The notes under the pieces were generated by a model that did no database searches, had not been told where the DNA came from, and was given only the letters and a program-made list of their open reading frames with translations. From assembly GCA_043228905.1 (NCBI GenBank), contig JBHGNT010000015.1:3286001-3350000 (forward strand): a stretch of 64,000 nt of DNA. The letters are read 5' to 3'. Origin of the DNA: Azolla caroliniana (lineage: Eukaryota; Polypodiophyta). Below, in pieces: positions 12,711-26,708 of this stretch (within the stretch, counting starts at the first letter, position 1; each line of letters begins with the position of its first letter). The translations under genes were made by a program, and so were the position numbers.

Positions 12711-12828
12711 TTTCCCCAAATGCCCCTGAGCTTTGGTTATTCCCCAAAATGCCCCTACCTAAGCTTTGGTTATTCCCCCGTATGCCCCTGAGTTTCCTTT
12801 GGTTATTCTCCCATATGCCCCCTGTGTC
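12711..12828. repeat. promoter-proximal minisatellite upstream of RAD50
   Basis: Three to four imperfect copies of a unit of about 30-35 bp built around atgcccctgag and ctttggttattcccc, located 190-305 bp upstream of the RAD50 start codon. The unit is GC-richer than the surrounding AT-rich sequence. A role in promoter function is possible but not shown. Confidence 0.75.
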
Positions 12829-13084
12829 TCTTGAGATATACATGTATGTATTGCAATTGGATGAATAGATTCTTCATCGTCTCGATTCTCCTCCCGATAG
12901 GGTTTAGGGTTTATGTAATTTAATGGTTTAATTAAAGTTTTTTATTGATTTAATTTATTTAACTTAAATGTTTATTTAAATTAATGGCTTGACTAATGTT
13001 TTTTTCTTGAATTAATTAATTATTTATTTATTTTTCCAAAAAAGAAAACTCCTTCCATTAGTTATAAAATTTTATTGATGAGAT

Positions 13085-14130
13085 TAGTATATACAAATCC
13101 CTGTAGAGACACGATAGGTCCATCTTATGTGGATGCCCACCGACTCAATAAAGGGGGAGGACGACCATTGTTGGATGAAGGCTAGTCGTTGTCTTTCAAC
13201 TCCATCGGAGTCACCCTTGAGGTCATCATATTGGCTCTTTAGAGTGGCGACCACTTCACTCCATATCTATTGCATTAACACTATTAGTTGCACAATTTGG
13301 TTGGAGAAGACCCGTCTACACCGTTGTTTCCATAAAATCCAAAGAGTTATTGGGTTGACCAATTCCAACACAACTTGAGATTTGGCATTGATAGGAGTTG
13401 AGTGGACATTGTCGATGGTGGAGAAAAAAACCTCTTGTGCTTTTATAACCAAAGTCATCCACTCTTCCTGATGCTCATATCTATCAACTTGGGCCTGCCA
13501 TGATAGCCAGCATACATTTCCCCACTTGATCGAGCCTTGCACCTAACATATTTGCAATAAGCGGCCAACCCCCCGCCATATTTGATGGGACTCTAGGCAG
13601 TCCCATAGAGCATGTCATATTGATTCTACTACAGTTGGACACGCTACACAATTAGGAGAGCTGAGGTTCCCACGTTGCCATGTATTAATAGCCATTGGAA
13701 AGTGGTGATTCGCCTCGCGTGTTGTTGTTTCCAGAGTTTCTGCCAAAACTTGGTGATAATTGTGTTAGGAACATGTTATGTTTTCCAGACCTTTGTAGCA
13801 GTCGAATCTCAGGCAGATTGAGCGGTTATAATATGGCGACCCAATCTAGTTGTGAATTGAAAGAAAGGGATAGGTTTGATTCCTTGCCCGACGTAAGGAT
13901 CACGCCATGTCCATTGCAAAGGGTCCCAACTGACCTTACGTAGCCATGTGTTTTCATGAGTACATATGTGCCAATCTTGTTGTACTTTGATCAGATCGGG
14001 ATCTACAATCCATTTATGCCCAGTATATGCTAGTACTCGAATTGCCTTACTTGTGGTGATGCCTCGTTGTCCTGCAGTTCAGAACCTTTGATCTTGTCTG
14101 GTGTGTCCCTACCTCTTTGGAGCAAAGAGC
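13085..14130 (-). pseudogene. decayed L1-type LINE ORF2 C-terminal fragment
   Basis: Minus-strand translation gives pieces of plant L1 ORF2 C-termini: a region like KVSWDPLQWTWRDP, the zf-RVT-like block with CVACPTVVESI then HALWDCLESHQ, and the terminal ITLWILWKQRCRRVF. A T-rich stretch at about 12,990-13,050 lies at the expected 3' end. There are many stops and frameshifts. It resembles the younger L1 copy at 32,290-33,997 but is more decayed. Boundaries are approximate and no TSD was found. Confidence 0.6.
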
Positions 14131-14189
14131 CCTCCTCCTTGTAGCCTATCCATTTCTTCGTTGTCATCCTTTGATGAGTAGCTTCCCTA

Positions 14190-15477
14190 ATTAGTAGAGC
14201 GTTAATGAATTAATTATTTTAATATAAATGCTTTTCTTTTTCTTTTTCTTTTTTTTTAATTAGTTTGGCTTAAATGTAGTGGGTTTAAACTTTTTGTTAA
14301 ATGGTTCAGTTTGGTTTTGACTTTTCTCTAAATGGTTTTAGTTTAATGGTTTGGTTTACCTTTTCTTAAATAGTTTGGTTAAAATGGCCTGAAAGTTCAT
14401 CAACTGTTTGTTTTGATTCTTGTTTTATATAATGGTTTGGTTTCAAGGCAAAGAAACCAAACCAAACCCATTGCTAGTCACGACATTAATGTGAAGGCCA
14501 GCTGATCCACAAGCCAAGTTAGATTACCAATTATTCAAGTCCATTTGTGACCTCTTTCTTCAATCGACGATTATGTTGCATTTTGTTTATATCTTCCTTT
14601 GTAGTTTCCGTCCCCTCCACCTAGTGTTCCATGCCTCACTTTGGAAACCCTACGGTTCTAGCTCCATTCCGAACCGCATTGGTGTCCCAACCCCACAATC
14701 AATCTTTTTGGTTTTAGCTTGATGATGTACAAAGACTACGTTGTTGAACCCATTTTGGGCTCATGGATCCTGGGTAACATGTTACGTTACCTTGTACTAG
14801 TTAGGCTATACACCAAGTGATCCGACTTGGAAAGATGTTGAGAGTCTCGCTCTCCAACAATTGTCCATGGACAACTGTTGCTTTTTTCCGTTGCGACCAT
14901 TATATGGCATGTCCATCCCTCCTTGGACACTTTACTAAGCATGTTTCAAGGGAAGTAATGAGATGTCATGGGAATTCCGTTGAAAGGAAATTAAAGAATG
15001 TGTCTAGAAATTTTTCAAAAGTTTGTTATTTTAAGACCTTACAAGTTTCTCGATTTGACAAAAGCTTCATTAAGAATTCCTCGTTGAATATTGTCTTAAA
15101 TATAAATAAGGACACGATAGTCAAGTGATTCATGAAATACATATACAAAATGCTCACTTGATCATTTATGTGCACTTGAACATTATCATCTGCCAAATTA
15201 ATTGGTCAATAAATATCTAATTTTCTTTGCGAAGAATTTGATTTTATGACAAGTAACACCACATTGAGTGTTAGGGTTAGAGCTTCATATGGCACAATAA
15301 TAACATCTTTATTTTGCACTCAAAATTGTGGATGAATTGTAATTTGCACGTGTTTCATAAGTGATTAAGAATGTGAACTATTAATGAGGGGTACTACCTA
15401 AATCTCCCTAAATGTTTCAAATATTTATAAATTTGTTCATTTGCGAAATTGCATTTGTGGACTTAGGTGAAACACGC
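14190..15477. other. AT-rich intergenic sequence without recognised gene
   Basis: Contains repeated ggtttgg/aaatggtt motifs at about 14,280-14,460, and short open frames with no protein character that I recognise. Nothing else is supported. Confidence 0.5.
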
Positions 15478-15482
15478 AAAAG

Positions 15483-15904
15483 TGTTGAGAAGCGAGCTCA
15501 ACATGAGCTAGAACGGTGGAGAGCCAGATCGACGGGGAGCCGGTTGGCCGTTAGAGGCCTATGCTCCTAGTTTAGTAGGTAGTTATAGCATTAGGGGCGT
15601 ATATTCCTATGTTAGTAAATATAAATATTATGGGCCAAGTTAGTGTCTGGCTCATTCATGAGCATTCAAGTATTGACGGTACTTGTATCAACCCATTGTC
15701 AAGGTTTGTATAAAAGTGCTCTCTGAACACAGTCGTATGTACAAAGCGTATTATTTTGAATAGAGTCTTCTGCTCTCTCTGTCTCTCCCACGTTCTGTGT
15801 ATCTCCATTTTTCTTCTTTGTTTTCTTTGTTTTCTTTGTTTTCTTTGTTGTTGTCCGGCTGAGCCGGTTGTGTACTATTCTAGCATCCTCACATAATCTT
15901 TACA
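15483..15904 (+). mobile_element. solo LTR (copia-type, Copia-A family relative)
   Basis: Starts TGTTGAG and ends ctttACA, with the 5-bp duplication aaaag at 15478-15482 and 15905-15909. The first ~20 bp can pair (gttgag...ctcaac), as in the Copia-A LTRs. A TATA-like tataaaagtg lies at about 15,710, and a CT-rich stretch with repeated ttttctttg follows. There is no internal region, so it was left by LTR-LTR recombination. Confidence 0.85.
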
Positions 15905-15909
15905 AAAAG

Positions 15910-18900
15910 TATATTAGGCAATCACATGTATCACTTGGTCAAAGGCCGCCTTTTTATTGCAATCAAGGTCCATCTACATACGTAATTCACATCATGCATG
16001 AATGACTTCTTAGCCTAATCCAACACCTTATCTTCACTAATTAGCATGCATGCCAACTTTTTTTATTAAATTCCAATAGTCTATTGGATGATTTTATCAT
16101 TATTCGTTTCTAATTACAAATAGTAATAAATCAAAATTGCTATGGAACAACTTCGTATTTGACCAAGGTACTACTTTTTAAAGTAAACAAGCATATTATT
16201 CTAGTTTTTATAAATCTTCAAAATAATTACTTCATTTTCCAAAAAAATAAATTAATTGTTCATAACTTGTTTCCAAAGTTATGATTCTAGGGTTATTTTT
16301 CTTACCTTCCATAGAATACGACAATTCCTTGCAATGTTCATCCCACATAATATATTGTAATTTACATTGTCCTCACGTGTAGAATCATCAAAAGTCTTTC
16401 TTATTCGTGTTACTCTACAAGAACTTTATATTGGTTGCTAGTTTTCTATATATATTTCATGCATGCTCAATATGAAGAAATGTCTAAGTTGATAAGAGAA
16501 TCTTGGAAAAAGTGTGCCTTGTGTTAAAGACAACGATGTATGGGTAAGTGGAGAGGCCGCGCTATCGCGTGGATAATACAAGTTACAAGTAAGTGAAGCA
16601 AGCAACCTTTGGTTGAAAATCCAACATATATTTTTATTGTAGGCAAGTCTATATATAAATGCTCTATTGTAGGAAGGCATGTTTATTCAAATGGAAGGTA
16701 AAGGTGTAGGATACATCGTTTCCCCCCATCCAGGTGGGTTTATAAGAGTTTGGTGCATGTGCGTGAATTCTATCTATGAATGTTAAGTATTGGGTGTAAA
16801 ATTGAGTCTTGTATCATTACCATGTGCTCATGTACATGCATTATGCATACTTGTTTATATGTGTGTGCATTCTATCTATGGATGTAATTGAGTCTTGTAT
16901 CACTACCATGTGCTCATGTACATGCATGCACACCGAATGAAATAAAAGAACAAGGGAAGTGATGGGCATTGCTCCAAAAACAACAGTTTATGATAAACAT
17001 AAAGAGGTGACAATTATTAAAGAAAATTGATGGTATGTGCTTGTAAGAAAAGAGCATAGCAGAGAATAGCACAAGTGATGTCTTGCATCCTTAATTGGGG
17101 CTTGCACATATCCAAAAATAATGAATGAATATGTGTGAATGTGCCTTGTTATAGTTTGTTTGTTCATAGATGATATTTCATGTATGAGATAATGGATGAC
17201 TATGAGATGCAGTTATTTTCTCCTTATCAAGATTGTTTTGTGTATATTTGATGCTCATTGGATATTTTGTTAGCAGGGGGTGGCTATCCCGAACAACAAT
17301 TTGTTGCGCCACCACCCACAACTACCAACAAGCAACCAATGAGCAACACCCAATCTAAAGACTTTGGACTTCTTGGTTGTTGGTAAATTCAAACCATTGC
17401 ATTGAAAAATAAAACTCGTCCTGTTTGTGCATGCATAAATAGTTATGTGTACTGCACAAATCCGTGCATGTATCTATGTATGTCCACATAGTTATGACTC
17501 ATCTCTGTCTATACACACACACACACACACACACACATACACACTCCCATGCTTTTTTGCTACATGTTTGGGTTATGTATTTGTACCTCGCTTTATGTTT
17601 TCTTTTGGTTTTTGATAGCTTGGCTGCCCTTTGTTGCTGGTGTATTGTTGATGCTTGTTGCGGCTAAGCTTGATTTAAAGCCCTTAACGACATCTTCTCA
17701 TGTTCATATTTCTTACATTCACTAATATTTAATCTCTTTATTCAATCCATGTTGTTCATTGAAATGCCTATTTTAAAGGAAAACAGACAAGAATAAAGTT
17801 TTAATCCTATATGTTTTATTCCAACCTCTTGAAATGGTAGCAATTAAATATCGTCAAACCTATAACCATCATTGACTTTATAAATTCATACAATGACTTG
17901 GAGAGGAACCTTACTCATGTTCCTTTATATTAAAACTATAATTATGTTCTAGTTTGTAAGTTGAGTGAAATTTGACAATCTTGCAACATGTTAATTCTCA
18001 TTTGAGTCTAACATTATATAACTTATTTTGCTATTATCATCCTTATTAAAGTAAATGCTCGTTCTTTCATCTCTCATGCTTTATATATAAGCTTCGATGT
18101 ATCGGTTGAGGGATAATAAAATTATTAGGCCTCTTTCATGTCGATGAAAAATCAAACATTTCTTGATTAGAACCATAACACTTCATGACAAAATATCATC
18201 AAGGACTAATCAACATCTTAGCCTATTGTGTTAAGATCACGAGTCCCTATGTCAATATGTGAAAGATGTCAGTAGCCCATTTTAGAAGGGCATCCATTGT
18301 AAATAAGATTGTGGTAGGTGCCTCTTTGTCTACACTAATAGGATCTTCTCCACTATTTAGCATAGAGAGTGGTAAACTATGACATGATCTCCTTTACATT
18401 TTTTGTAATAGTTTATTATATGGAACAAGCTATCTATTATCGAGCACCATAATCACCCCTAATCTTAGATTGCTATTGTAATAAGTAAGTTAAATTATGG
18501 ACATTTTGGTTTAAAATACTAAATTATTAAAGATTGCAATGGTGAATCAATACAAAGTGACAATTTTAGTACCAATGACTCAACCATGTCCCTATGGTGA
18601 TAAAGAGGAGTTATTTCTATGCTTGTTTGAGGATTATCCTCACACAACCATCTTATCAAGCTATCAATATTGTATGGTAATATGATTGACAAGGACTAAA
18701 ATATAGTTGAATTCCTTAGTTAACCATGAGTGTCAATTTTTGCAATGGGAAATTAGCCAACCCTGTAAGATATACAAAGATACCTCTAACTTGCTCTTCT
18801 ATATCAAACATGTGGTAGTTTACAATGAATAAAGAACAATCGTGACAACATTCACCTTTGATGAAAACACTACGTGATTGCCTCATGAAGTCATATCCAA

Positions 18901-21900
18901 CTCTATTGAGCCCATCATGCCAATTTGACAAACCCTACCCTGAATAACACTTGCCAACCCTAATTACCTTGTCCCATCCCAAAAGCGGAAGTCAAATTAT
19001 TTCCCTACCCCAAAAGTTGGGATGACAATGACATCAAGGGTCATCTCATTATCTTCATCACAACCTAGTAAGTGAATCATGTCATTGAGTGGATCAATCA
19101 GAAGGACATACATGCATCCCAATTTGTTGAGTTTAGCTTATCACTAGATTGTCAAGACACAAGTGGTACAAGAATTTCCAATGGGTCACTTTCATAGTAG
19201 TGATATCATTCAAATAAATTTTTTGTGGATGTTTGACCACAAAATCCCACTAAAGGAAACCCACATGCTCTTTTATGCAACTTGTCAATCCCTTCAAGAG
19301 GGCTTGCTGCAATTCATCTTACGGTTTTGACAATCATACCAAAAACAACTACATGTTACATTGGAGGTTATAATTGGACATAGACAAATGTTCAAGATCA
19401 ATAAAGAATTTGCTTAACATTAAGATTAGAAATAACTTTAAAACATAGTCACAATGTAAAAGAGGAAGATGATGAATGCAAATTGCCAAAAATATAAAAG
19501 AAGCATAAAAGTAAATGTAATTTTTAGTTTGGAGAACACTCTCTCCCCCCATAACTAGAGCATCCAATCTCCTACATCATTAATCTCACCCACCCACCCT
19601 CCTTAATCTCTTCAATGTTACTTAGCCATTGTACCATCATCTTCACGAGCTTGAGGGGAATCGTGATTCTAAAAGTTGAGGAATGCAAGGACTTGGTTGG
19701 CCACATCTCTTTTGCAATTTTTTCTAAATGTTGCCTTTGTTTATGGTGAATAACATTTAAATTAAGTCTATTAACATGTTTCAATGATAAGTGTTTCCAT
19801 CTAAGGTTAATAAGATTAATAGTCATTTAGAAAGTTTCCTATAAAAAATTGGATGATTATTAGAATGCTCGGAGGCGGGATTGGCACCCACTCATAGACT
19901 GAAAAACATTTATGGTTTCACCTTTATGATTCTTCCTTATTGATTAATATCACAAATTTGTCCCATTCACACTTGTGAGGATAACTACTTAATCTCAATG
20001 GAGATGTTGGAAGTATGGGACAATAGAGTGATGGGGGTTGGAGTAGAACAAAGGGTTTGAGGAAAAGGGAGAGTGTTGGTTGCAAGGGATATTAAGGATG
20101 AAATTCTTTGTTGAAACGTGGTAAGTCTTTGATTGAATTTGCGTGGAGGTTGATGGAAAGGGCTTGAGGTGAGGTAGAGGAAGTTGCGTGGTTAACGCAA
20201 CGTTTTTGAAATATGAGATGTGAAGGTGAAAATTTGAGGGATCGCATCAACAAAGTTACAAACCATGTATGCATCATATGTCGTGAAGAAATGGTTAAGG
20301 GGACGTGACTAAAATCGTAGGGAAAACAAAAAAACATGTCTAACATGGACGCAAAATTGTGGAGGTATAATGAGTAACACTTGGGCACACATCCATAGTT
20401 TGACGATGTAGAGTTTGGTGGGGATGCATTTGAGATTGAATGAAACACCATCAAGGATGGTAAAAAAGATGAAACACACGGTATCAAAGGCGAGGAAAGG
20501 AGGATTCAGTTGAGAGTGATGAAATAGTTAGAAGTTGAATGTCACAATCAAGAATATAAAGGCGATCCCAAGTGAAGTCAACCTGATCCATAACATACCT
20601 TATTTATCCAACTTCATATATTGGAGAGGTTTGGGGAAGCTTTGCAAATAAACAAAAGCAAAGCACACCTGTTTTGTGTGGTGTGGAAATTTGAGTAGGC
20701 TCGATAGTGATGGAGAGGATAGAAAGTGGGCGAGTACAGACGATGTCGAGTGGATTAGTCAAGAGTTAGTGATGAAAATGATGACCTTGGGTGTGTTGAA
20801 AATAATGAGAGGTGCCAAGCCAAAGAAGCCACGTGGCTTGGATAGAGTAATTGTCACTTTCAGCTAGATGACTTCAACGTATGTATCAACACTACATATC
20901 GATATCCAAGGTGTTATCATGAAAAAGCCAGTTTGTTGCATTGCATCCAAGCATATTATTCGAGCTCCACATCACTTCATTCACCGTTGCATAACTTCCA
21001 AAGCAACCCCACCTTTGAGAAAGTTGTTGATGAACTAACCAAATGTATCCTGCCGAAACAATTTGTGGGTTCCTTGCTCTCCTTGAACTCTAGCAAATTT
21101 CGAATTCCTAAGCGTCTCCGACACTTTCAAGCAATTGTGAGTTTTCTTGTCATTCAAGAATGATGTTTTATGGATTTTTTATAAACTTATGACATTGTGT
21201 ATATGCCCATTATAGGGACGTTTCAAAATAGAATGTCTATTTATATGCACTTGTAATGACATTGTACAAACTTGCATTTGCTCCTTTAACATTTTTGAGT
21301 TAATTCAATTAGGGCTTTGTATTGGATTATACAATAAACTAATGTTTTTTTCTTGTCATAATCACTCTTTGTGTGTGTGCTCCATCATTATCTCTCATGC
21401 TAGTCATTACAATCATAGTTTTTTGTGTTGTATTTACAAACTTTCTCATGAGATCTTCCCAACACAACACCAAGGGGTGTGTTTTTTTAGTTTTTCGGCG
21501 AGGATGGCGAGTTTCGTTCTCCAAGCTCGCATACTATACTTGTGGCGAGGTTTCAAGGTTTTGTGTGTGGAGCATTGTGTCTACTAATGCATTGTCATAT
21601 CGATCCTCTAATGCTTTTTTAGTTATTGGGTGGCCAACAAGTAGAATGCTTGTTGTATTTATGCTTGTTCATAGAATGTTGTCATTGGGTTATGGTGACT
21701 CCTAGGTGCAAGGGATGAGCAACATGGCTATCAATTGTGATTTTGGTGGTTTGCAGCTCAATTATGGTACGAGGTGGTTGATGTTCGAGATCATATTTTG
21801 ACATTTGACATTCAATAGTGTCAGTGGTATTTTGCTTCGACTTTAATGATTGATTGGAGCTGAGTGTGTGATTAGGTTAGGACATTGTTTACATTTGGCC

Positions 21901-22544
21901 TCGGGTGAATGTTGTTATTATGATGTTTGATAATGTCATAACACTTGAGAGGACATTGGAGTGACGGGAAGATATATCACTTTGAGGCTTGGTGCTCCAA
22001 ATTGAATGTCTCTTTTAGCCATTTGGTGTGACGACTCAATGTTTTGCACATGGTGTAATTGGTTGGAATTCTTCATTGAGTCTTGGTGGAGGTAGTGTAC
22101 CTTGGCCTACGATGGTTAATGCACCACAAACCTAAAGTTCACACCAATATATTGATACAAGAACGATTGGGATATCTAAATTATCGAGTTCATTTAATAC
22201 AAATGTATCTCACATCCATATAATGCAAATTGAAGAATACAAACGGATCCATAATCAATCACGTAGGTGCACTCAAGAGGATTGGAGGTTATAAGTGGAC
22301 ATCCTCTTGTTGGAGGGAACTTTGTTGATAGAGCCATGTAAATGGATCTCTCTTAGCGTCTTAAGATGTGTGACTCTTTGCATTGTCTATGGATTAGATA
22401 TTGTCCTTCTAGAGATACCAATGCATATATTCTTTACATAATTTATCATCGAGTCTGAGCAAATTGGCTTATCGAGTCATTTTTTGTACCTCATTACAAT
22501 ATCTTTCCTTGATTTATATTGGTATCAATTGTTTTGTGGAGATG
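15910..22544. other. long AT-rich intergenic region, no gene recognised
   Basis: Contains an (AC)n microsatellite at about 17,513-17,538 and many short open frames (the largest about 131 codons, 20,092-20,487 minus) with no recognisable domain, weak codon character and no splice-linked partners. It may include very old transposon remnants, but none could be named. Confidence 0.5.
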
Positions 22545-22622
22545 TAACTTATTTGGTTTCATATGTCATTTTAATCTTTTGAAGATGTTGATATTACATC
22601 TCATCTCATTCCTTTCTCTTTC
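22545..22622 (+). repeat. diverged LINE 3'-tail motif
   Basis: Weak match to the intronic tail family: gatgtaacttatttggttt, then ttttgaagatgttgatatta and a pyrimidine-rich end. It is the only copy seen outside the RAD50 gene. Confidence 0.4.
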
Positions 22623-22738
22623 TTATATTAGGATTCAACCCTAGTGATTAGCCATGTGTTCAATAAACGAATAACTCGTAAATATATCTTATTTATTCTG
22701 ACACATGTATCCACAATAGTTATGAAAGGAGTCCCACT

Positions 22739-22780
22739 TAGGGATTGACAACGGTTCGGTTTAGGCTTAGCTGGTTTGGC
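22739..22780 (+). repeat. left terminal inverted repeat of the hAT element
   Basis: About 42 bp, beginning tagggattgacaacgg, that pair imperfectly with the right end at 31136-31177. Confidence 0.75.
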
Positions 22781-22790
22781 CTTATCCAAG

Positions 22791-23264
22791 TGTTAAGAGT
22801 CTATTACTAATCAATAGACCAAACTAAAGTAAAAGAAGGAAAATAGAATGGACAGAAGAACTCGTTTCACCCGACCACCCCGAGCTATGATCTAGACATA
22901 ACCAACCTACTGCCGACGTCCCATACCGCCGGATATTAGGATGACTAATACCTTGGAAGAGATAAACTCGATCGTCGAGATGAAAGCCTAGCCCGCACCA
23001 TCGATGTCTAAGACAACAACCTTCCGACGTAATGTGCTTATGAGGGTAGCTAAGCCTCATATTTATACCTTTTCCTAGGCCCCTTGAATAGATGTGCCTT
23101 TCTAAAAGGGTCTCCATTCATTGGTTGCCCAAATCATGATAGTGCATGCACCCATCATTCCTTCTATCCAATCATATTAGCCCCCTTTTTAACATTAGTG
23201 AACATACCCTTCACTAATGTAAATATTAGTGACCTACCCTCACCAACGTTATGTGTACATAACA
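22791..23264 (-). repeat. Gypsy-1 3' LTR
   Basis: On the minus strand it begins TGTTATGTACACATAAC and ends in TAACA. The purine tract taggggagta lies directly upstream (plus 23265-23274). About 474 bp. The first ~330 bp on the plus strand match the other LTR at 30355-30689. Confidence 0.8.
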
Positions 23265-23313
23265 TACTCCCCTACTTTAAAAGATCGCACTCTTGCAATA
23301 TAAAGCGAGGAAA

Positions 23314-26300
23314 TTATGTGTTAAGAGTATGCTCGTGTTCCCATGTGGCATCATCAATAGGTTTATCCATCCATTTGATCTTGAATAGCCGAATATCTTT
23401 AGAACATAAATGTTTAGTATGAGAATCAAGAATTCGTTTAGGAACATGAGGTTTGTAAGAAAAATCCTCTAATGTTACAAGATCTTGGATTGTGATGGTG
23501 TTATCACCAGAGCCTAAAAATGGTTTTAGACGACTAACGTGAAAAACAGGATGAATACCAACGTTACGGGGTAAGGCAAGGTGATAAGCAGATGACCCAA
23601 CTCGCTTAAGGATTTCAAATGGGCCACAATATCGCGGGGCTAACTTAGCGCACTTGCCTGTAGACAATGACGTAGAGTCAGTAGGGACACGCAAAAAAAC
23701 GTTTTGACCAATAGTAAATGCACGAGGACGTCTCTCCTGATCAACATAAAATCAAGCACGATCTTGAGCTGTCTTGACATTTTCTTTGGCAATATGCAAC
23801 ATTTGGTTCATGTCTTGCAAAAAATTGCGTGTACTGTCTAATGTATCACGATGAATCATAACATCAACTAGGGCACGTGGCTGAAAACCATACATTAACA
23901 TAAAAGGACTATATCCAGTGGATGTATGTTTAGAGCTATTATAGGCAAATTCTAAGATAGGAAGGCATTGCTCCCACTTAGAAGGGGCTTTTGCTACATA
24001 AGCTCGAAGCATGTCCTCAATAATTTGATTAACTCGTTCAGTTTGTCCATCAGATTGAGGATGATCTGAGGAATTCATGCTCAACGTAGTTTCTAGTTTC
24101 TTAAAGACTTGAGTCCAAAAGTCACTAGTAAACTTGGAATCCCGATAACTAACAATATCCATTGGTGATCCATAAAAACGAAGTAACTCATCAACAAATT
24201 GATAAGCCAATTGTTGAGAGGTTACCATGGTTTTGGTAGGAATAAATCTAATCAATTTTGTTAGTCAGTCAATGACAACCCAAATGGCATCATGACCCCT
24301 CTGTGTACGAGGTAAACTAACAATAAAATCCATCAAGATACTTTCCCATTTGTTGTTGGGAATATCTAAGGGATGTAAAAGACCAACAACTTTAAGTTGT
24401 TTCAACTTATTAATCTGACATTGTAAGCATTGAGTTATGTATTTATGCATGTCAGACGCATCTTAGGCCAGAAAAAAGTACTCGAGATGAGAACAAGTGT
24501 GCGTTGTATTCCAGGATGACCCACAGATGGTGCATCATGACATTCATGAAGAATTTTTTGTTTTACATTTGGTAAATTTGGAACACAGACCTTTCCACTA
24601 CGGTAGAGCAAATCGTTTGTAATGTGAAAGGTCAGCTTCGAGGGTAGGGTGCTAGTAATGACATCTAATCCATATTCGACTTTCGTCCAGTATTTTGAGA
24701 AATATATGTCATCAAGGTATTTCCCTCGAAGGTGATCTAAAAGATCAGATTTTATTTCCGTGAAGCTAAGCATGTTAACTTCTTTAATGTGACTAAAAGC
24801 ATCAACAATGGTGTTCATAGAACCCTTGCGATACCGTATGGAAAAATCAAAATTGTGCATAAGGTCAGCCCAACGGCCTTTACAACTAACAAGATCTGGC
24901 TGGTCACAAAAATACTTCAATGATTGATAGTCCGTTGTAACCACAAATTTATTTGCATAGAGATAGTGCCTCCATGTTTTAAGTGCATGTATTACCACAA
25001 ACAACTCTTTCTCTTGAACCGAATACTGAGATTGAGGAACATCAAGCTTCTTACTTTCAAAAGCAATAGGGTGACCGCCTTGATAAAGAACGACACCAAT
25101 AGCATAACCACTAGCATCGGTTTTGATTGAGAAAGGCTTAGAAGGGTCCGGTAATAGAAGAGCGGGAGCCTGACATACATGCTCTTTGAGTGTCTCAAAT
25201 GATTTCTCCAGTTGTTCATTTCATGCAATCGGTTTGACAAACTTACGTGGATGATCTTTTAAAAGGTTAGTTAATGGCGTAGTCAATTTGGAATAGTCAC
25301 GAATTGATTTTCGTAAAAATCCAACAAACCCTAAGAATGATTGCAATTCACGAATATTACGAGGAATGGGCCAAAGTTTAACCTTTTCAATACGAGAAGG
25401 TTCAATTTCAACGCCATTTTCCGTAATTAAATGACCTAGGTACACAATAGATTTTTGGAAAAAATCACATTTTGAATGTTTTGCATAGTAAGAGTTGTCA
25501 TGCAACTTTTGCAAAACAAATTGAACATGTTGAACATGATCTTGCAAGGTACAACTATATATCAAAATATCATCCAAGAAGACGACAACAAAATCACCAT
25601 GTTGATCTTGGAAAATGTCATTCATCGCTTGTTGGAATGTGGCTGGAGCATTAGTCAACCTGAAAGGCATGACTAAAAACTCATAATGGCCGCGTACAAA
25701 AAACGGTTTTAGGAATATCATCCTCAACAATGCGAATATGATGATAACTTGTTTGTAAGTCGATTTTCCTAAAATATCGGGCCCCATGCAAATGATCAAT
25801 CAAATCATTGGCACGAGGTAACGAATATGCATTTTTAATTGTCATTTTATTCAAATGGTGATAATTGATACACATTCGCCATGAACTTTCCTTCTTCTTA
25901 ACTAGTAGAACTGGCGTACCCCAAGGTGATTTACTATACCTAATGTGGCCCATACTCAATTATTCCGTAAGTTGTTTAACGATCTCATTCTCTTCTAATC
26001 AACTAAGTCGGTAAGGTGGAATGCTCACAGGAGCAGCACCGAGGACAAGTTCAATTTGATGGTCCACATTACGTTTTGGTGGTAAAGTAAGCGGCAATTC
26101 GTTAGGAAACACGTCTTGAAAATCGTCTAAAATAGAGTCTAGTAATCGTTGTTCATAATGTGGTAATTGTGTGGCGTCATTATTAAAATAGTAAAATTGA
26201 AGCACATGATCCATCACACATGAATAAATTAATGAACTAGAATACTCACTTAAAGATTTAGAAGACACAAGTGAACAAGAAGGAAGTTTGGAACATTGAA

Positions 26301-26640
26301 TAAAATGTTTACAATTATTAAGTTCAAATGTGATCGAGTGATTAACCCAATCAATGGACAAAGAAGGGTTTTTGTTAAAATACCAAGGGTATCCTATAAT
26401 GACATCTACGGATTGTAGTTTCATAACATGAAAGTCTAGTTTCTCCAAATAGGTATCTATTTGAATTGGCCGTTGACAAACAATGCTACTGATGTATTGA
26501 ATGCTTCCATTTGCCATGTGAACTTGATAGATATGATCACTTGCGTTTATGTGGAGTTCCATTTGCCACACAAAGTGATCATTAAGAAAATTGTGAGAAC
26601 TACCGGAATCAAATAAAAAATGTGCTTGTGTTCCATTGAT
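23314..26640 (-). pseudogene. Gypsy-1 pol remnant (PR-RT-RNase H-INT-chromodomain)
   Basis: Protease shows LFDSGSSHNF near 26,600. RT (about 25,221-25,959) holds [18 protein letters not shown], a frameshift, then VMPFRLTNAPATFQQ and the catalytic FLDDILIYS. RNase H follows, with TTDYQSLKYF (about 24,920). The integrase zinc region HECHDAPSVGHPGI and catalytic core (YRDSKFTSDFW) lie at 23,752-24,560. The C-terminal piece FKIKWMDKPIDDATWEHE resembles a chromodomain (about 23,340-23,400). At least four frame interruptions make it non-functional. Neighbouring gag and LTRs give the element context. Confidence 0.85.
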
Positions 26641-26708
26641 TTACCCGACTACTCGGAGTAAATCATTAGGTCCAAGTAAATGTGAAGGAAAAGTGCATTC
26701 ACATGAAC

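Noticed and set aside
20092-20487. 131-codon minus-strand open frame in intergenic DNA
   Set aside because: No domain, no neighbouring coding pieces and no splice signals linking it to others; could be chance or an unrecognisable relic.
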